A DNA stretch of 64,000 nt from Leucocoprinus leucothites (lineage: Eukaryota > Basidiomycota > Agaricomycetes > Agaricales > Agaricaceae), in contig JAACJO010000026.1 of NCBI GenBank assembly GCA_013368445.1, forward strand, positions 186,001-250,000. The letters are read 5' to 3'. The notes below the pieces were generated by a model that did no database searches, was not told the DNA's origin, and was given only the letters and a program-made list of their open reading frames with translations. Below are positions 12,428 to 25,003 of the stretch, piece after piece. The position numbers were made by a program, and so were the translations under genes. The stretch's first letter is position 1, and every line of letters begins with the position of its first letter.

Positions 12428-14963
12428 ATGTATACTCGCCTCGCTGAAATTCCTTTGCCTCTTTCTGCAACATTTCTGAGCAATGAAGGTGAGCCTTACG
12501 CAAAACGAGAAGAGATAGGAAGAACGAAGTCTTGACAGCCGTTCAAATCGCGTACTCTGCTCGGAATCACCTTTCTAATACCAAGAAGACGCTAAACAAG
12601 ATCATACCCCTTACAACCAATGTTCCAACAAACCTTCCTCTTCAAGAGAGCGGAGAGATCGTCGCATCGGCCGTCTCCCCATCTTATCATTTTCGAGCAA
12701 ATCTTCGGGAAACTAAACAGGGGACTTCTACTAAAAGATTTATCGATGTCTGGACTGGGAACCGAATTGATGTCTCCTTCGAGGTGACCGATCACCACCA
12801 AGCATTCTATCTAGATGGTAAGTGCTAGTCCCGAGGATACCTTATCCTCTGACAAACAATTAGAGTATTTATCTACCTTGACATTTTCGCCTTCCGAAAC
12901 GGCGCTCCTCTATACTGCCGAGGCTAACGGCCCTCAGAATAGCCCTGATGATCCATATGCAAAGTATCGCTACAAACCGAGCTTCGGCGAAGGTTTTGGC
13001 GGCAAGAAACGACCACATTTCTTTCTGCTTCGCTGGAGGGCGCCAGCAGATACCAATCCTCTCACCTTAAAACCTACGCTCTATGAAATACATCCTGAAA
13101 ATGACGATGTACTATTCGGTCAAGGCACATTCCTTCCTACCCCCGAGGAAACGACAATTTATGCTACAGGATATGAGTTTACGCCCAACGGAAGAATGCT
13201 TGGTATCAAGGGCTGCTTTAACCGTCCTTTTGGCATTTGGGAGCTGCGGTTTCAGACTCAATCAGACGACGACCACGACAACAATGATGAGAAAAAACAC
13301 GACTTGATCATTTATTCCGCACGAAAAATCAGTGATACCAAGTCAGGACGATCGCCGCGTATTTTCCAGGAAGACTCCCAGAGTACCCTGTACTGGTTTT
13401 CGTCGGACGCAGGTGGTCCTCATATGTCGACCACTTCACTTCATTCACTAGATACCACATCTTTGGATGCCATATCACCCGAAATTACCTCGAGAACGAG
13501 GATAGTCATCCCTATCCCAGAAGCTCCGGGTCCTGATTTTCCAGGATTGTGTCCTCCTTTTAACTTACCTAATCAGCCATTCCTCCAGCCAAACGGTGGA
13601 CCCACAGAAATCATCGTCCAGTCGCAGTGGGGATCTCGTACTACGATCCTTTCACTATCTCCTTCCACTGGCGCTGTGAAGAACCTGACCCCTCCTGGTC
13701 CTGGTCAGTCTCTTCATTCATGCTTGAAGTGCGCTTTCTGATTAGCTCATAGCCCTCTTCAGCTGGACGCTTCTGGCATGCGATGGCAAGAATCGCATCG
13801 TATGCTCCAGGAGCTCGCCCGGTATACCCTATCAGATCCTTCTAGGGATTTTTTCGGATAAAGGCTTGCAGTGGCTGGTGCTTGATCAGCCCGATCTTGC
13901 CCCCGACGGTATGATGATCTCATTTTGTACTTTCTTCGACTGATTGTCCGCACGTACCTTCAGTCCTGTCGGCCTTACAGTCAATTAAAACTTCCATCCA
14001 CCCGGTACCAGGACGCTATCCAACTGAAACCATTGTTATTCGATCGGTAGGCGATGAATCAACGCCAGCAAAATCTCCCCCGCTAATCACCGTCCCACAT
14101 GGTGGACCTCATGGCGCTACCACGACTGCATTCGCGGCAGGGACAACTGCATTGGTATTAGAGGGGTGTACGTTGGTATTTTCACGCCACGTAACGAGAC
14201 GCTGATATTGATTTTTTTTACAGATACTTTGTCGATGCCGAATTACACGGGCACTCCGGGCTACGGTCAAGGCCACATCTACAAGCTTTTAGGCCAGTGT
14301 GGAACACTTGACGTCGAAGACGTCCATGCTTCCACGTTGCACGTGGTCAATGATTTGCAGTTGGCACGACTTGGCGAGGGCGAAATCTTCGTCATGGGAG
14401 GAAGCCACGGTGGCTTCATTTCGGCGCACCTTATCAGTAAATATCCAGACGTCTATAGCGCAGCTATACTCCGTAACCCTGTGATATCCTGCGGAGAGGT
14501 TACAGGCACCGACATTCCAGACTGGTACTTCGCCGAGTTCGGTTTCCAGGATGACTTCCCAATCAAGTCTTCTCCACCCTTCAGCGATTTGTCCGCCGCA
14601 TTGAAGTCCCCGATAACCCCCGGCTTCGACGCCGCTCCGCATGTAACATTAAGTATCTTTGAGAAGCTTTATGAAGCTTCTCCGTCGACAGCCCTTTTCA
14701 ATTACCTCAAGAACCGGTCCCAGACTCCCAAGAATCATAAACGTCTACCCCCTGTACTACTCTTAATTGGTGCATCAGATCAACGTGTATCACCCACTCA
14801 AGGAACTACGTTCTATCATCTTCTCAAAGGCGCGGGAGAGCAGGTGGAGATGTTGATCTTCGAAGGTGAAGGACACCCGCTTGAAGGCGTAGAAGCCAGC
14901 AAGGTTGGCTGGGAAGCGTCGCGGGACTGGTTAAAGAAATATGGAAGGGAGGAATCGTCTTGA
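12428..14963 (+). CDS. Acylaminoacyl-peptidase (prolyl oligopeptidase family S9C)
   Basis: Six exons (12428-12488, 12539-12817, 12864-13703, 13753-13908, 13964-14167, 14224-14963) give 759 residues, close to the family's usual 700-760. The enzyme removes N-acylated residues from blocked peptides in the cytosol. The N-terminal 450 residues are beta-propeller-like. The C-terminal hydrolase domain carries the oxyanion region PHGGPHG, the nucleophile motif GGSHGG (Ser about 574), Asp about 699 in GASDQRV and His about 731 in EGEGHPL, the full S9 triad in the right order. No signal peptide is seen, fitting a cytosolic enzyme. It shares a 191-base promoter region with TDP1. A dipeptidyl-peptidase of the same clan is less likely given the domain lengths. 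Confidence 0.92.
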
Positions 14964-15531
14964 TGGAGGAGAACAATAAGTGTGCACGTATCATACTGGT
15001 TTTATTTCTTTGTAAACCTGATTGGAGATACTAGATCAGAACAACTTTGGAGAGTCTCGCGCTTATTCACGATGACTTGAACAATTAAACAATTGGACAT
15101 ACTTGGGAGCCCGACCTTTAAAGACTTTGGATACTACAATCGGTACAATAACGTTTGGTCGACGTAAAAGCGATTCTGAGCTACAGCTTCTTGGCGTCTT
15201 TTCATATAATCAAAGCTTCTCACAAGCAGAAGTTACAAATTACCATGGCGTCATATTGATGATTAGACTTGTGGTTGTCCGCTGTGCCGGTGATCTCATC
15301 AAGGGTGTCCGATTTTAGCCCTTTTGGCCTTTAGCATGTGAACTGGCACCCAGATTTCCTATTTTTCCCCCACATCGGAACCAAACTGGTATCTACGTTT
15401 CTCATACAGATTATTAACGCCAACCGTCCCGTTGAACGACGGGGCATTCCACTTTTACTCTTCCCATTCCAACGCTTACTCACCAGCTGTACACTTTCTC
15501 TTAAATCTCCACAAGGCTCACGACCTTGACC
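14964..15531. other. Intergenic region
   Basis: Holds the 3' flank of the peptidase gene and the upstream region of the next hydrolase. A run of short open frames has no recognisable product. Confidence 0.55.
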
Positions 15532-16897
15532 ATGTCCGAAACCTCGCCTCTAATGCCGAGGGCCACTCAGTATGGTCGTCCTTCAGCGATCGACAAGATC
15601 AAGATGTTCCTCTCTGTCCTTCCCCTCCGTTAGTAGTCTAAGCTTTCCAGTTCTTCACATACTCAAGAGCTCGAATTTCAATGCTCCCTAATAGCCATTA
15701 TTATCATTTGGGCGTTCCTCTTTAAGTCAAGCAGCACCAAGAGCAAGAAACGCGTAGTTTTTGATCGTTCAATCGGCTATTTGGTCAACTCTTTCAACGT
15801 CAGGCAACTCCAGCACTATACGGGTACGACTCGACAAGTTTACAACTCTTGGTGTAAGGCCAAGAAGGTCGAACCCAATATCGAAGGGGTCGGTGAAGGT
15901 GCCAATCTTCTTTGGCTTGGAGAGCGGGGGCTAGACAAGGTCATTGTATATCTGCATGGTAAGCATCTTCCAGTCGAGATACCGTATACCGCTCATTGAC
16001 TGCTGCGCACGTCATATATTTGATCTTCACGTTCCGAATCGGATATACCGCGGATGGGGGATGTTATGGGCGTTTATTCAAACTAGGGGGTGCATTCCTA
16101 ATGCCTCCTGCCGATTTCAACCTCAAATTCCTCGACCATGTCCAAACCGTTCTCCGAGAACGCGGCATCAACGTTTCTATTGTCATGCTTGAGTACAGTA
16201 AGTCCAATACCTCTTCTCTACTCTCTCCGCAGCTTTGACCAGAAACTATTTTTTTTCACTAGCGCTCGTACCGGAAGCAGCTTTCCCTACACCTCTCAAA
16301 CAAGCAGCTTCAGCCATCAACCATCTCATGAACCTCGGGGTCGACCCTCAAAACATGCAACTCCTTGGCGACTCAGCGGGCGGAAACTTGATCCTCCAAG
16401 TCCTCGCACATTTATTACACCCACTCGAATCCGAACGAGTCCCCACACTGTCTCTTCCTGCACCTTTCAAGGGTGCATACTTGATGTCCCCTTGGGTTGA
16501 CCTCTCAGACATTTTTGGGACCCTCAGCAGTGGGGACGGCACCGACACTCTGTCGTCAGGCTTACTCAAGTACTGGGGCAGCCATGTCCTCGGGCCTGTA
16601 CCTGCAAAACACCTTGATTACATCGAGGCTAATAGCGCCGCAGAGGATTGGTGGAAGGGTGTGGATGCATTTGTCGATCGCGTCCTAGTTTCGGCTGGCC
16701 GTGATGAATGCTTAAAGAACGAGATCATCCGATTCCAATCTACCTTCGACAACTTCCATGCACATGTCAAATTGGAGCTCCACGACGGCGTTCACAATGA
16801 TCCCATGAATGACTTCGCCGTCGGCGAAAAGAACGGAACCATGACTAATTTGATCATTGATTGGTTGACCGTAGGTTTCCAGGAGCCTACGTCGTAA
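15532..16897 (+). CDS. Membrane-anchored alpha/beta-hydrolase (lipase/steryl-acetyl-hydrolase-like esterase)
   Basis: Four exons (15532-15628, 15695-15958, 16087-16197, 16263-16897) sum to 368 residues. The oxyanion-hole motif YLHGGAF is created only when exons 2 and 3 are joined, which supports the 128-base intron. The nucleophile elbow is GDSAGGNL (Ser about 195), with Asp about 305 in SAGRDECL and His about 335 in DGVHNDP. This is the arrangement of the hormone-sensitive-lipase-like (fold-3) esterases, which include fungal steryl-acetyl hydrolases. A hydrophobic segment around residues 25-42 precedes a basic cluster (KSSSTKSKK), so the enzyme is probably tethered with its catalytic domain on one side of the ER membrane. 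The first intron boundary (donor GTTAGT at 15629) is the least certain; an alternative acceptor would change about ten residues. Confidence 0.82.
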
Positions 16898-17207
16898 ACA
16901 TTGTGCAGAGCGAGGTCTGTTAAATGGGCACAGCTGCTGATTTCTTGCATTTCAAATCACGTTCACTTTAGGTGCTTTCTTCATAGCATACCAGCTATTC
17001 TGGTCCAGTCCAGACCAGTTTGTTCATCATTTTTATGTAGCTTACTATGCGCCAGCTTTTATGTCTTTCTTAGTACTTGTGATAGCGTTGTATTTCTTTT
17101 GAGCATGCTAATTTCATGATCGTCACCACATTACAAGGGGAGTTGCTAGCCCTACTACGGGTGGGTATATTCGCCTGAAGGAATAGGGAGTATCACCGCA
17201 TCACTGA
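16898..17207. other. Convergent 3' intergenic region
   Basis: Separates the stops of the hydrolase and NACHT gene A. Nothing coding is seen. Confidence 0.55.
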
Positions 17208-20016
17208 TTAAAATTGGCGACAAGGAAGAAAGAACAACGTCCTTTCTTTCCAGTTTGAGTCCGATGTATAGACAATAGCGCACGCCTTGGACGCATTTCT
17301 ATTGCCCACGAAGACGAGAGGCGCATCGGGAAGCCCAGCTTCAAGTTGTGACAGCCGCTCTGCCTGAAGTCTACCGACTCGTGCGAGTAGCTGATCGTCA
17401 AAATGACAAGAAGTGGGAAAATAACGTTTCAGATCCTGCAAGTTAATTCAGTAAATGATCTCGGATATCTGAAGTGGGGATGACTCACGAAAGCCGTTTC
17501 GCCGCTGCATACTATGTCGACTTGGGTATCTTGATACCGAAAAGCAAGAGAAACCTTCTGCCTGTCAATACAAGACAAATCCAGAAACTGCAATGATGTT
17601 CGCTCGATTAATTTTGCGCTTGTGAGCGCTTCCGGAAGCTAAACAGAAATTAAGTATAAGATATCAGTTTTTACATGAAGACGAGATGATTTACCTCCGC
17701 ATTCAAGATCCACTTTAATAACTCCTCTGGAGACGAATCTCCATCCAGGTCCATATATGAGCTGACTAATCGACTGAAATCAAGCTCACTGAACGCTTGA
17801 ACCAAGGTACCCGTACTGAATATCGTTCCTTCAAGAAACGTAGGAGACCCGTGCAGAAGCTGAGAGATGCAATTTGCCCAGGCTTTTTGAACGAGCTTTC
17901 CCTTCAGACGGGTATTACTATCGGGATCAATTCTCGGCCAGCGTAACGAAACCTCGAAATTTGCATGGTCCACCACACCTAGAGAACGAGAACATTTGGG
18001 AATTAGAATTAGGATTAGGATCTGACTTGAGGAGTCAGTTACTCACCTGAATAGTTAATGTCCTTCAATATCTCGAAGCAACGGCCCAATAGCTGTTGGC
18101 GCACACTCTCTAAATCCACTGCATATTTTCCCGATCTCCACTCGTCCCTCAAATAATCCCCGAACGACGCATGAAAGAACGAAAACCCAGATGCATCAGC
18201 AAAATGGGGGATCGGAACCAGAACCACTGAATGGAGCTTGCTAAGTGCAGCCCAAGCAACATGATGAGCAAGGCCCAAGACATTGCAAGAAAGCTGGAAT
18301 GTGCAGTCTTCGAAACCTATAAACTCGTGTCGCACGAGGCAGAACCCAAGCAAGAGCTTGGTTGTGGGCAATAGTTGACTGGGCACATTATCAAGAATCC
18401 TAGCGTACAGCTTATGAAGCGCTTCGAGCGGATCTTGAGCTGGATTGTTACTGAGGTCGAGAACGAGGTTAAGGTGTGTAATTGGATCGCCAACGTGAGG
18501 ATCGTCGATGAATTTGGCAAGCGTGACAGCAAATACAAACAATCCCGAAGCCGCATTCGCAACTCTGAGGAACTGTTCTTCCGTCGGCCAGGGCGCAACG
18601 ATATACGAATACTTCTGGCGAATTTCTGCAAACGCATGGGAGAGGAATAATTCCACATCACGGCATGCATCGTTGCTGTCGACGGGAATAAAATGTGCCC
18701 AGCGACTAGGTTTGACCTCTTTCGCGTTGAATGTATCCTTAATATGGGGCTCTGGTCGGCTAGAGATGATCCAAATGAGTGGGGACTCCGGATGCTGTAA
18801 AACGAATTTGCTGATCAAATGGATGATCTCAACCTGCGCTCTGTCTCCCTGGCATTCATCCAGCCCATCCAACATAATCACCCAACTACTCTCCATCCCT
18901 CGCTGCAGCTTTTCAAGCGGATCAACGAAAAGCAGCTGGAATAATTCCTTCATCCCCTTCTCTAGCATCCTAGGATCTCGGATCATGTTATTTCTCAAAT
19001 ATCTCCGATACACAGGTACCCTGACCGCTAGCTGATATGCAATAGTGGTGAATACGAGATTGGGGTTGTTACGATTGTTGATCCTGGAAAAGAATAGTGT
19101 CGCTCCGAGGATCTCGTAGGATGATGCTGTTTCAGCTATGCTCTGAACAATAGCCGACTTTCCGACACCTGCAGGACCGTTCAACCACAGAAGACGGTGT
19201 TTCCGCTGCCTGTTGAAAATCCAGTTCATAATAACCTCCAGAATGCGCAGTCTCGTGCCGGGATGACACCTAGGTGGCGGGTCTCGAGCGGAGGAGTCAA
19301 ATTCGGCACCAGAGATCGTGTATTCGGCGATCCATCGCAGAACTAAAACAAATGATTAAGGTCTCAACATACTTTCTGGGATTGAAAAGGTTGGTAGACT
19401 GATGCGTACCGGCTTCTTTTGCCTCAACTTGGTCGTATTTCACAAAAACAGAGTTATTCACAATGAAATTACTCGCATTCTGAAAAGCCCCAAGTCTATC
19501 CGGACTATCAGAGGAGCTGGAGCTCGTATAGCTCCCTAAATTATGCCCATGCTACAGCCAGTATGAGTCCACGTCAAGAGGGAGCATAGAGGACTTACAT
19601 CTCCTCGCCGGTGAGAACTAAAGGCTATTGGCGTAGTAGCTGTAGATGAGCCGACAGCAGTTACTGAACTCGCGGCAGAACCCCTGAGCAGCGGCGTTTG
19701 TTCGTTGGGGTGCAAATCGGACGACCACTTCGTTCCAGGTCCTTATTGAGCAGAACGCATGAGGCAATGTTATGAGATCATGTGAAGATCAGGTACGTAC
19801 GAAGTCTGTCAGAGTCGTTGTATGAAGATTCGGGCACTGAGGATACTACACATCAACGAAGCTGCTGTGATGATTCAGTGAGAAATTACCTGTGTTTTCT
19901 TGGATGTCAGCCGAAGCTGCTGCTAAAGACGAGGATGGAGACCACAACCATCCGAGAAGGGCTACTCCAAGGATGATCACAGCCAAAATCAAAATTTGGA
20001 GTGCATACCAGGTCAT
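17208..20016 (-). CDS. Membrane-anchored NACHT (STAND) NTPase, gene A
   Basis: Eight exons sum to 804 residues: 20016-19890, 19845-19801, 19741-19599, 19551-19410, 19342-18047, 17978-17695, 17638-17489, 17435-17208. The protein starts with a strongly hydrophobic segment (ALQILILAVIILGVALLGWL, residues about 5-25), a probable signal-anchor. A disordered linker follows, then a short motif AFQNASNFIVNNSVF, the pre-NACHT signature GAEFDSS...PPPRCHPGTR, and the NACHT domain with Walker A GPAGVGKS (208-215) and Walker B VIMLDGLDEC. The rest is helical, with FSFFHASFGDYL typical of the fungal winged-helix region. There are no ANK, WD or TPR repeats; the tail holds APLVFVGNRNASKACAIVYT, matched in genes C and E. 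NACHT proteins switch between ADP- and ATP-bound oligomeric states. An immune or incompatibility role is inferred. Confidence 0.88.
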
Positions 20017-20281
20017 ATAAGTGGATGAGGTAGACTCTTTCCTGACTCGGGACCTTGACTTACACACGTGTGCACGCCTATGCAGTCTCAATATTAGACG
20101 TTATTAGGGCGCTTAGATTGAGAGTCACAAGATCAGATATTTCCGGATCATTGTAAACAGATGCTTTCATACCCGATAAGCAGCGGTGCTTCTCTCTCGC
20201 GTTTCTTCGTCAGACAGCCGCATATTACCAACTAGCAGCTTTGCAACTTGATTCTTTACACATATCCACAGGCTGAGAAAT
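20017..20281. promoter_or_regulatory. Divergent promoter region of NACHT A and NmrA-like gene 1
   Basis: The 265 bases between the two divergent ATGs contain no gene, so the two genes share this upstream DNA. No specific element is identified. Confidence 0.5.
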
Positions 20282-21203
20282 ATGGGTAAGAAAGTGACGA
20301 TCGTCGGAGGACACGGGAACGTACGTCGAACTCTATTGTCGTCAATTCAAGTCCAAGCTTATCACGTACACTGGTTTCCATAGGTGGCTCTCCGGCTAGC
20401 ACAAATCCTCTCCCAGTCCCCGCGCAATTACACAGTGACTTCGATCATCCGGGACACCTCGCAGACATCTGTAATCACTTCAGCCGGGGCAACTCCTCTC
20501 CTCCTCTCCCTCGAGCTCTCGCCTCTTTCTGATTTCATCACCGCATTTCAAGGTCAGGATGTAATTGTATTTTCAGCTGGTGCTGGGGGGAAAGGAGGTG
20601 AAGAGAGAACGAAGAAAGTGGATTACGAAGGTGCGGTAAAGGTGTTTGATGCGATTGAAGGCGTGGATGGCGGTAGAAAACCGAGATTGATATTGGTTTC
20701 GGGTGTGAATGTGAGGGATAAAGGAAAAGTACCTGAGCACTACGTAAGTGTCAGAAGGTCCTTTCTGCAATTACTTATTGCCAGTACATCTCAAATCTTA
20801 GAACGACCAAGATAAAGCAATTTCCGAGCAGACATTCAAAGCGATACCCACTTATCTGAAATGGAAGTATGAAGCCGACAAAATCCTTATTCAGCGAACA
20901 GCATTCAAGTGGACATTGCTGAGACCTGGAGCATTGAGCAACGAGCCCGGGACAGGAAAGGCCTCCATCGGCAGGACGCACCTGTCACCCCCAATTCCCG
21001 TAAGTACTTTCTTGTTTCTACATTTGAAAATCAGCGCCGACTCGTGGATGTGATAGCGAGATGATGTGGCGAAGGTCCTTGCTCTACTTGTTGAAAGAGA
21101 AGATGCTGCAGGATTAGCCATTGACCTTATTGGAGGCGAGACTCCAATTGAAGAGGGACTGGATACATTTGTGAAGAAGGGTGAAACGGATTTCTTGGGG
21201 TGA
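20282..21203 (+). CDS. NAD(P)-binding protein, atypical SDR/NmrA-like (YMR090W-type), copy 1
   Basis: Four exons (20282-20320, 20384-20743, 20802-20999, 21057-21203) give 247 residues. The N-terminus KKVTIVGGHGNVALRLA is a Rossmann dinucleotide-binding turn, interrupted by the first intron right after GHGN. Later landmarks are DVIVFSAGAGGKGGE, RLILVSGVNV and LKWKYEADKIL, the Y/K region of atypical SDRs, followed by LLRPGALSNEPGTGK. These match the family of yeast YMR090W and bacterial NAD(P)H-binding proteins, whose substrates are poorly known. No other domain is present. A near-identical gene lies 1.2 kb downstream. It is divergently placed to NACHT gene A. Confidence 0.88.
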
Positions 21204-22412
21204 ATACTTTTGGTCTCCTCTCCGAGAAGGGGTGATATAGAAATAATTTGATGATGACGTAGTAGTGTGGGCGCTCCCACGTACTAGATGGTGTGGCCAG
21301 AATTTGATTTGAGTGAAACTCCAGTACGGAAGTAATGAAAACAAGAAGAAGAAAAAGTCGACGCCGTCAACGGTCATCGTTTCTCACGCTTCTGGTGCGT
21401 TTATTTCAACTTCAATCGTATTGCTGAAACGGTCGACACTGTCTGGCCAGATCGTGACCGAGAATACCTGGACAATGTTGCTGAGGTTAAATATCGTGGT
21501 CATATTTCAAAACAGGCTCAGCGGCAGGCTTGGTTTTGTGTCATATGGCCTATTCGATTGTAGACTTGGAGTTACTGGCTTGTATGGTAAAGGTATGGGG
21601 AGGAACGGCTCATTGCTATATGCGCTATAACCCTCAGAATGGGGAAAATAATTGCCAAGAAGGCAGTTTTGACCTTCCGTAAGTTGGATAATCCCCAATA
21701 GGACTCCAGTTGACCTGAAGGGGACCTCAAATGGGTAGGTGACGATTCGATATTCTCAGCGCAGGACTACAAATTGCTCTGAACCTTGTTTTCTTAGGAT
21801 ATCCATCTAGGCTTACCAAAATGACCATTCAGCTGATACCCTCCAACCCTCATTGCAGTCTTCCCCCTTACGAGTCAATGAAATCTCAACTTACATATTT
21901 CCTTCACCCTCTATTCCAACATCCTGACATTCTAGATCGTCATGTTTATCAACAAAGCTCCGGTAAACAGATGTTTTATACGGCTGCGACTGAATAATCA
22001 TAAAGGAGGTGGGCCATTCTTGTGGTTCGCAGCAAGTCGTGGCACTTGGAGGATTCCATCGCACGGGATCACTTCAGCACCACTGCACACGTTAGCAAGC
22101 ATCCTCCCTCCCATAAACGATGTTCCAGTACTAACAAGAACCGTCTGGGAGCCGAGAGTCCAAAATATCAAGAGACTCGTGTGAAAGATAACACTGAGAC
22201 TGATCACGGGCAGAGAGTTGTCCAAGTCAGCATGACCAAATATCGTGCAATCGCCCGGTCGAAGCATGTCATGATTGGTCCATACGGAAATGTTCATTTC
22301 CGATAGCCGTACTCCTTTCCCGTGCTGCGTCGTGAGACAGAAAGGGATAGGCTCCCAATAAATATTGGTTCCACTCCATCTCGACCTTCTTCACTTACAC
22401 GGACTCAGAAGT
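21204..22412. other. Spacer between the two NmrA-like genes
   Basis: No gene supported. Part of it must be the promoter of copy 2, with a CCAAT motif at 22354-22358. Short open frames look random. Confidence 0.55.
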
Positions 22413-23338
22413 ATGGGCAAGAAAGTCACAATTGTTGGAGGACATGGAAACGTACGTCAAACACCACTATCGTCAGTTGGGGTCTGGGTTTATCTACCGT
22501 ACTGGTTCTCATAGGTTGCTCTCCGTCTGACGCGACTCCTCTCCCAATCCCCACACGACTATATCGTGACTTCGGTTATCAGGGATTCTGGGCATACAGC
22601 TGAAATAACTTCAGCAGGAGCAACTCCTCTCCTCCTCTCCCTCGAACTCGCACCACCTTCCGATCTCATCACCGCATTTCAGGGTCAGGATGTGATCGTA
22701 TTTTCAGCCGGCGCTGGGGGGAAGGGGGGTGAGGAGAGGACAAAGAAGGTGGACTACGAGGGTGCGGTGAAGGTGTTTGATGCAATCGAAGGTGTGAATG
22801 GCGATAAAAAGCCGAGACTGGTCTTGGTTTCGGCCGTGGATGTGAGAGATGAGGGGAAGATTCCTCAACATTATGTGAGTACCCATTGCGGAGAGTTTTC
22901 CCCCATGCAGTAAGCTCACTGTTGGTTCGTAGGACGACCAAGATAAAGCGATCTCTGACCGAATGCGTAGAGCAATACCGGCTTATATGAAATGGAAGTA
23001 CGAAGCCGATAAAAACCTTGTCCAACGAACAGAGTTCAAGTGGTCAATCTTGAGACCTGGAGGGTTGACAAATGAACCTGGGACAGGAAAGGCATCCATC
23101 GGCAGAACGCACCTGTCGCCTACAGTTTCTGTAAGTACCGATCATACTCGTACCCCTACTACCCGTAAAAGGCTGAGTATGAATCGTGTAGCGTGATGAT
23201 GTAGCGAGGGTTCTCGCTCTGCTTGTGGAAAGGGAAGATGCTGCAGGGTTGGCTATTGACCTTGTTGGAGGCGAGACACCAATAGAGGAAGGGCTGGACA
23301 CGTTTGTCAAGAAGGGTGAGACGGATTTCTTAGGATAA
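22413..23338 (+). CDS. NAD(P)-binding protein, atypical SDR/NmrA-like, tandem copy 2
   Basis: Four exons (22413-22451, 22515-22874, 22933-23130, 23192-23338) of 39, 360, 198 and 147 bases, exactly the lengths of copy 1, give 247 residues. The Rossmann turn VGGHGN, the block FSAGAGGKGGEERTKKVDYE and the C-terminal GGETPIEEGLDTFVKKGETD are almost unchanged. Changes cluster in exon 2 (for example LTRLLSQSPHDYIV against LAQILSQSPRNYTV). Both copies keep all splice sites and look functional. Substrate unknown; recent tandem duplicates often differ in expression or specificity, which cannot be judged here. Confidence 0.88.
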
Positions 23339-23818
23339 ATACCTTGTTTATCTAGTGAACTGGCGGTACGGAAATAACCCCTGAGGGTACAAACATCATC
23401 AGTATGGTAGCATGGAATCCCCACTGTCGTAGATGGCAGAATATGGTAGTATACATCGTTTGGCTGCAGTAACGGAACGATGGTGAAGCTTGAGCTTGAA
23501 GAGCGTCGGTTCTCAGTTCTGATGCAATCTGATGATATTCCAATGGGCTATTTAATTTTGGGTTGATCAAATGACGACCTCCAACGCCCATTATCATGAG
23601 TCATTGGTACTACAGATGCTAGCTGCCCAAGTAAGAACATGTTTAAACCCTCTGACACAAGGATAGCGCGGTATCTTGAGTAATTTTCTCGCGTACGCCG
23701 CGATCATGTAACAACTATTCAATCCTTTCCGGGGGTGAGGTTTCTTGATATCTCTGTCATATGCTGAGGTATGTGTATGGAGCAAGGATTTGATGCGACC
23801 AAGTTGGTCATTTTTCGA
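23339..23818. other. Convergent 3' intergenic region
   Basis: Separates NmrA-like copy 2 from 7TM gene 1. No gene or repeat is recognised. Confidence 0.55.
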
Positions 23819-25003
23819 TTATATTTGACTCTTTGAACTCGCGATCATGGATTCGCTCTGTCCATGACCAGACCTATTATTTGATCCAATTGTAAACCTC
23901 AGGCTGCTGGCTTGTACAGCAGATGCATGAGCATCGCCTGACCACGCTATGCCTTTTGCAACACGAAAGATGATGAGGAATGTCGATATGCCCTGCCAGA
24001 GGTCTCGTCAACCAATGTCGTCGGAGTAGCAGTGCGACTTACTTGAATAGGAGAAATCACTTGCAGGAATATGTACGGTCCTGAAAGCCTCATGCTATGG
24101 GAGGTAGAGATGGCGATGACGACAAGAGCGAATAAAGATTGGATGGCCGCTGAGTCGACAATAATAGCTGCCATAGTTGTGTATCTTGAACCATAAGATG
24201 TGCCCAAAAGTCGAGCGGCCCGGCGGCGATAAACAAAAAGTCGCAAGACAAGTGAGAATGTGACGAAGATGCTTAGCACCAAGAACACTATCCAGAATGA
24301 TGTTGCGATGCTGCTGTCTTTGGCCTCCCAACCTCGAACCGTGTCAATCCTCGGGAGACGTATGATATAAAAATTTCCCAGCGCTAAGATGAGTTGGAAT
24401 CAATGTTTTTGGATCACTCCTCAGGTTTAGGATTTATCTGTATATCCTTACCTATGGTGGCGAGATAGAGCATGGCCGGTGCAATACCGGCGATCCATAA
24501 TGTTAGAAAACCACAATCTCGATAAACAACGAAGCAACGCCATAACTATGGATACATTTCGTGCCGCGCTTGTTAGCAGCTGAAGATAACACATAGCTAA
24601 ACATACGTACATTGACGGCGTAACAAAGCCAACACTTCAAGACCATGGTAATATTCACCAACATGCCGGTTGGAAGTCTTCTCATGGTCGCCTCAAAGAC
24701 TCCAGGCCCACCGGGAATATTCCTGCCATCAACGAATGCCTTTTGCGTGAATTCTAACGTTCCAGAAACATAGAGGGTTGATAAAATGAAGATGGCTGAG
24801 ACATAAAAGAGCAGGAACAAGTTTTTGCGGTTGTTAATTGCGTTTCTGCGTTTCAAGAGGAGAAAGGAAGTCAACATGTACAGTATGGATTCGATCCCAT
24901 ACATAACTGCTACGAGAAATGCGGCCTGAAGCCAATAATGTTCCGTGGAAATGTCGACTGACGGCTCATCCGGGCGGTAGGAAGAAGGGGTGTAGTCGAT
25001 CAT
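23819..25003 (-). CDS. Seven-helix membrane protein of a fungal family, 7TM-1
   Basis: Four exons (25003-24611, 24545-24452, 24383-24043, 23992-23819) sum to 333 residues. The start is set at MIDYTPSSYRPDEP because the three paralogs with this motif start just before it; an in-frame ATG at 25054 would add 17 residues. About seven hydrophobic segments are seen. Signature stretches shared with the paralogs are FVDGRNIPGGP after the second helix, a tryptophan-rich intron junction (LWRCFVVY), YTTMAAIIVDSAA in helix 6 and GISTFLIIFRVAKG near helix 7. The cytoplasmic tail is short and Ser-rich. Helix number and spacing resemble a receptor or channel fold, but I recognise no GPCR signature. Function unknown. 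Confidence 0.82.
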
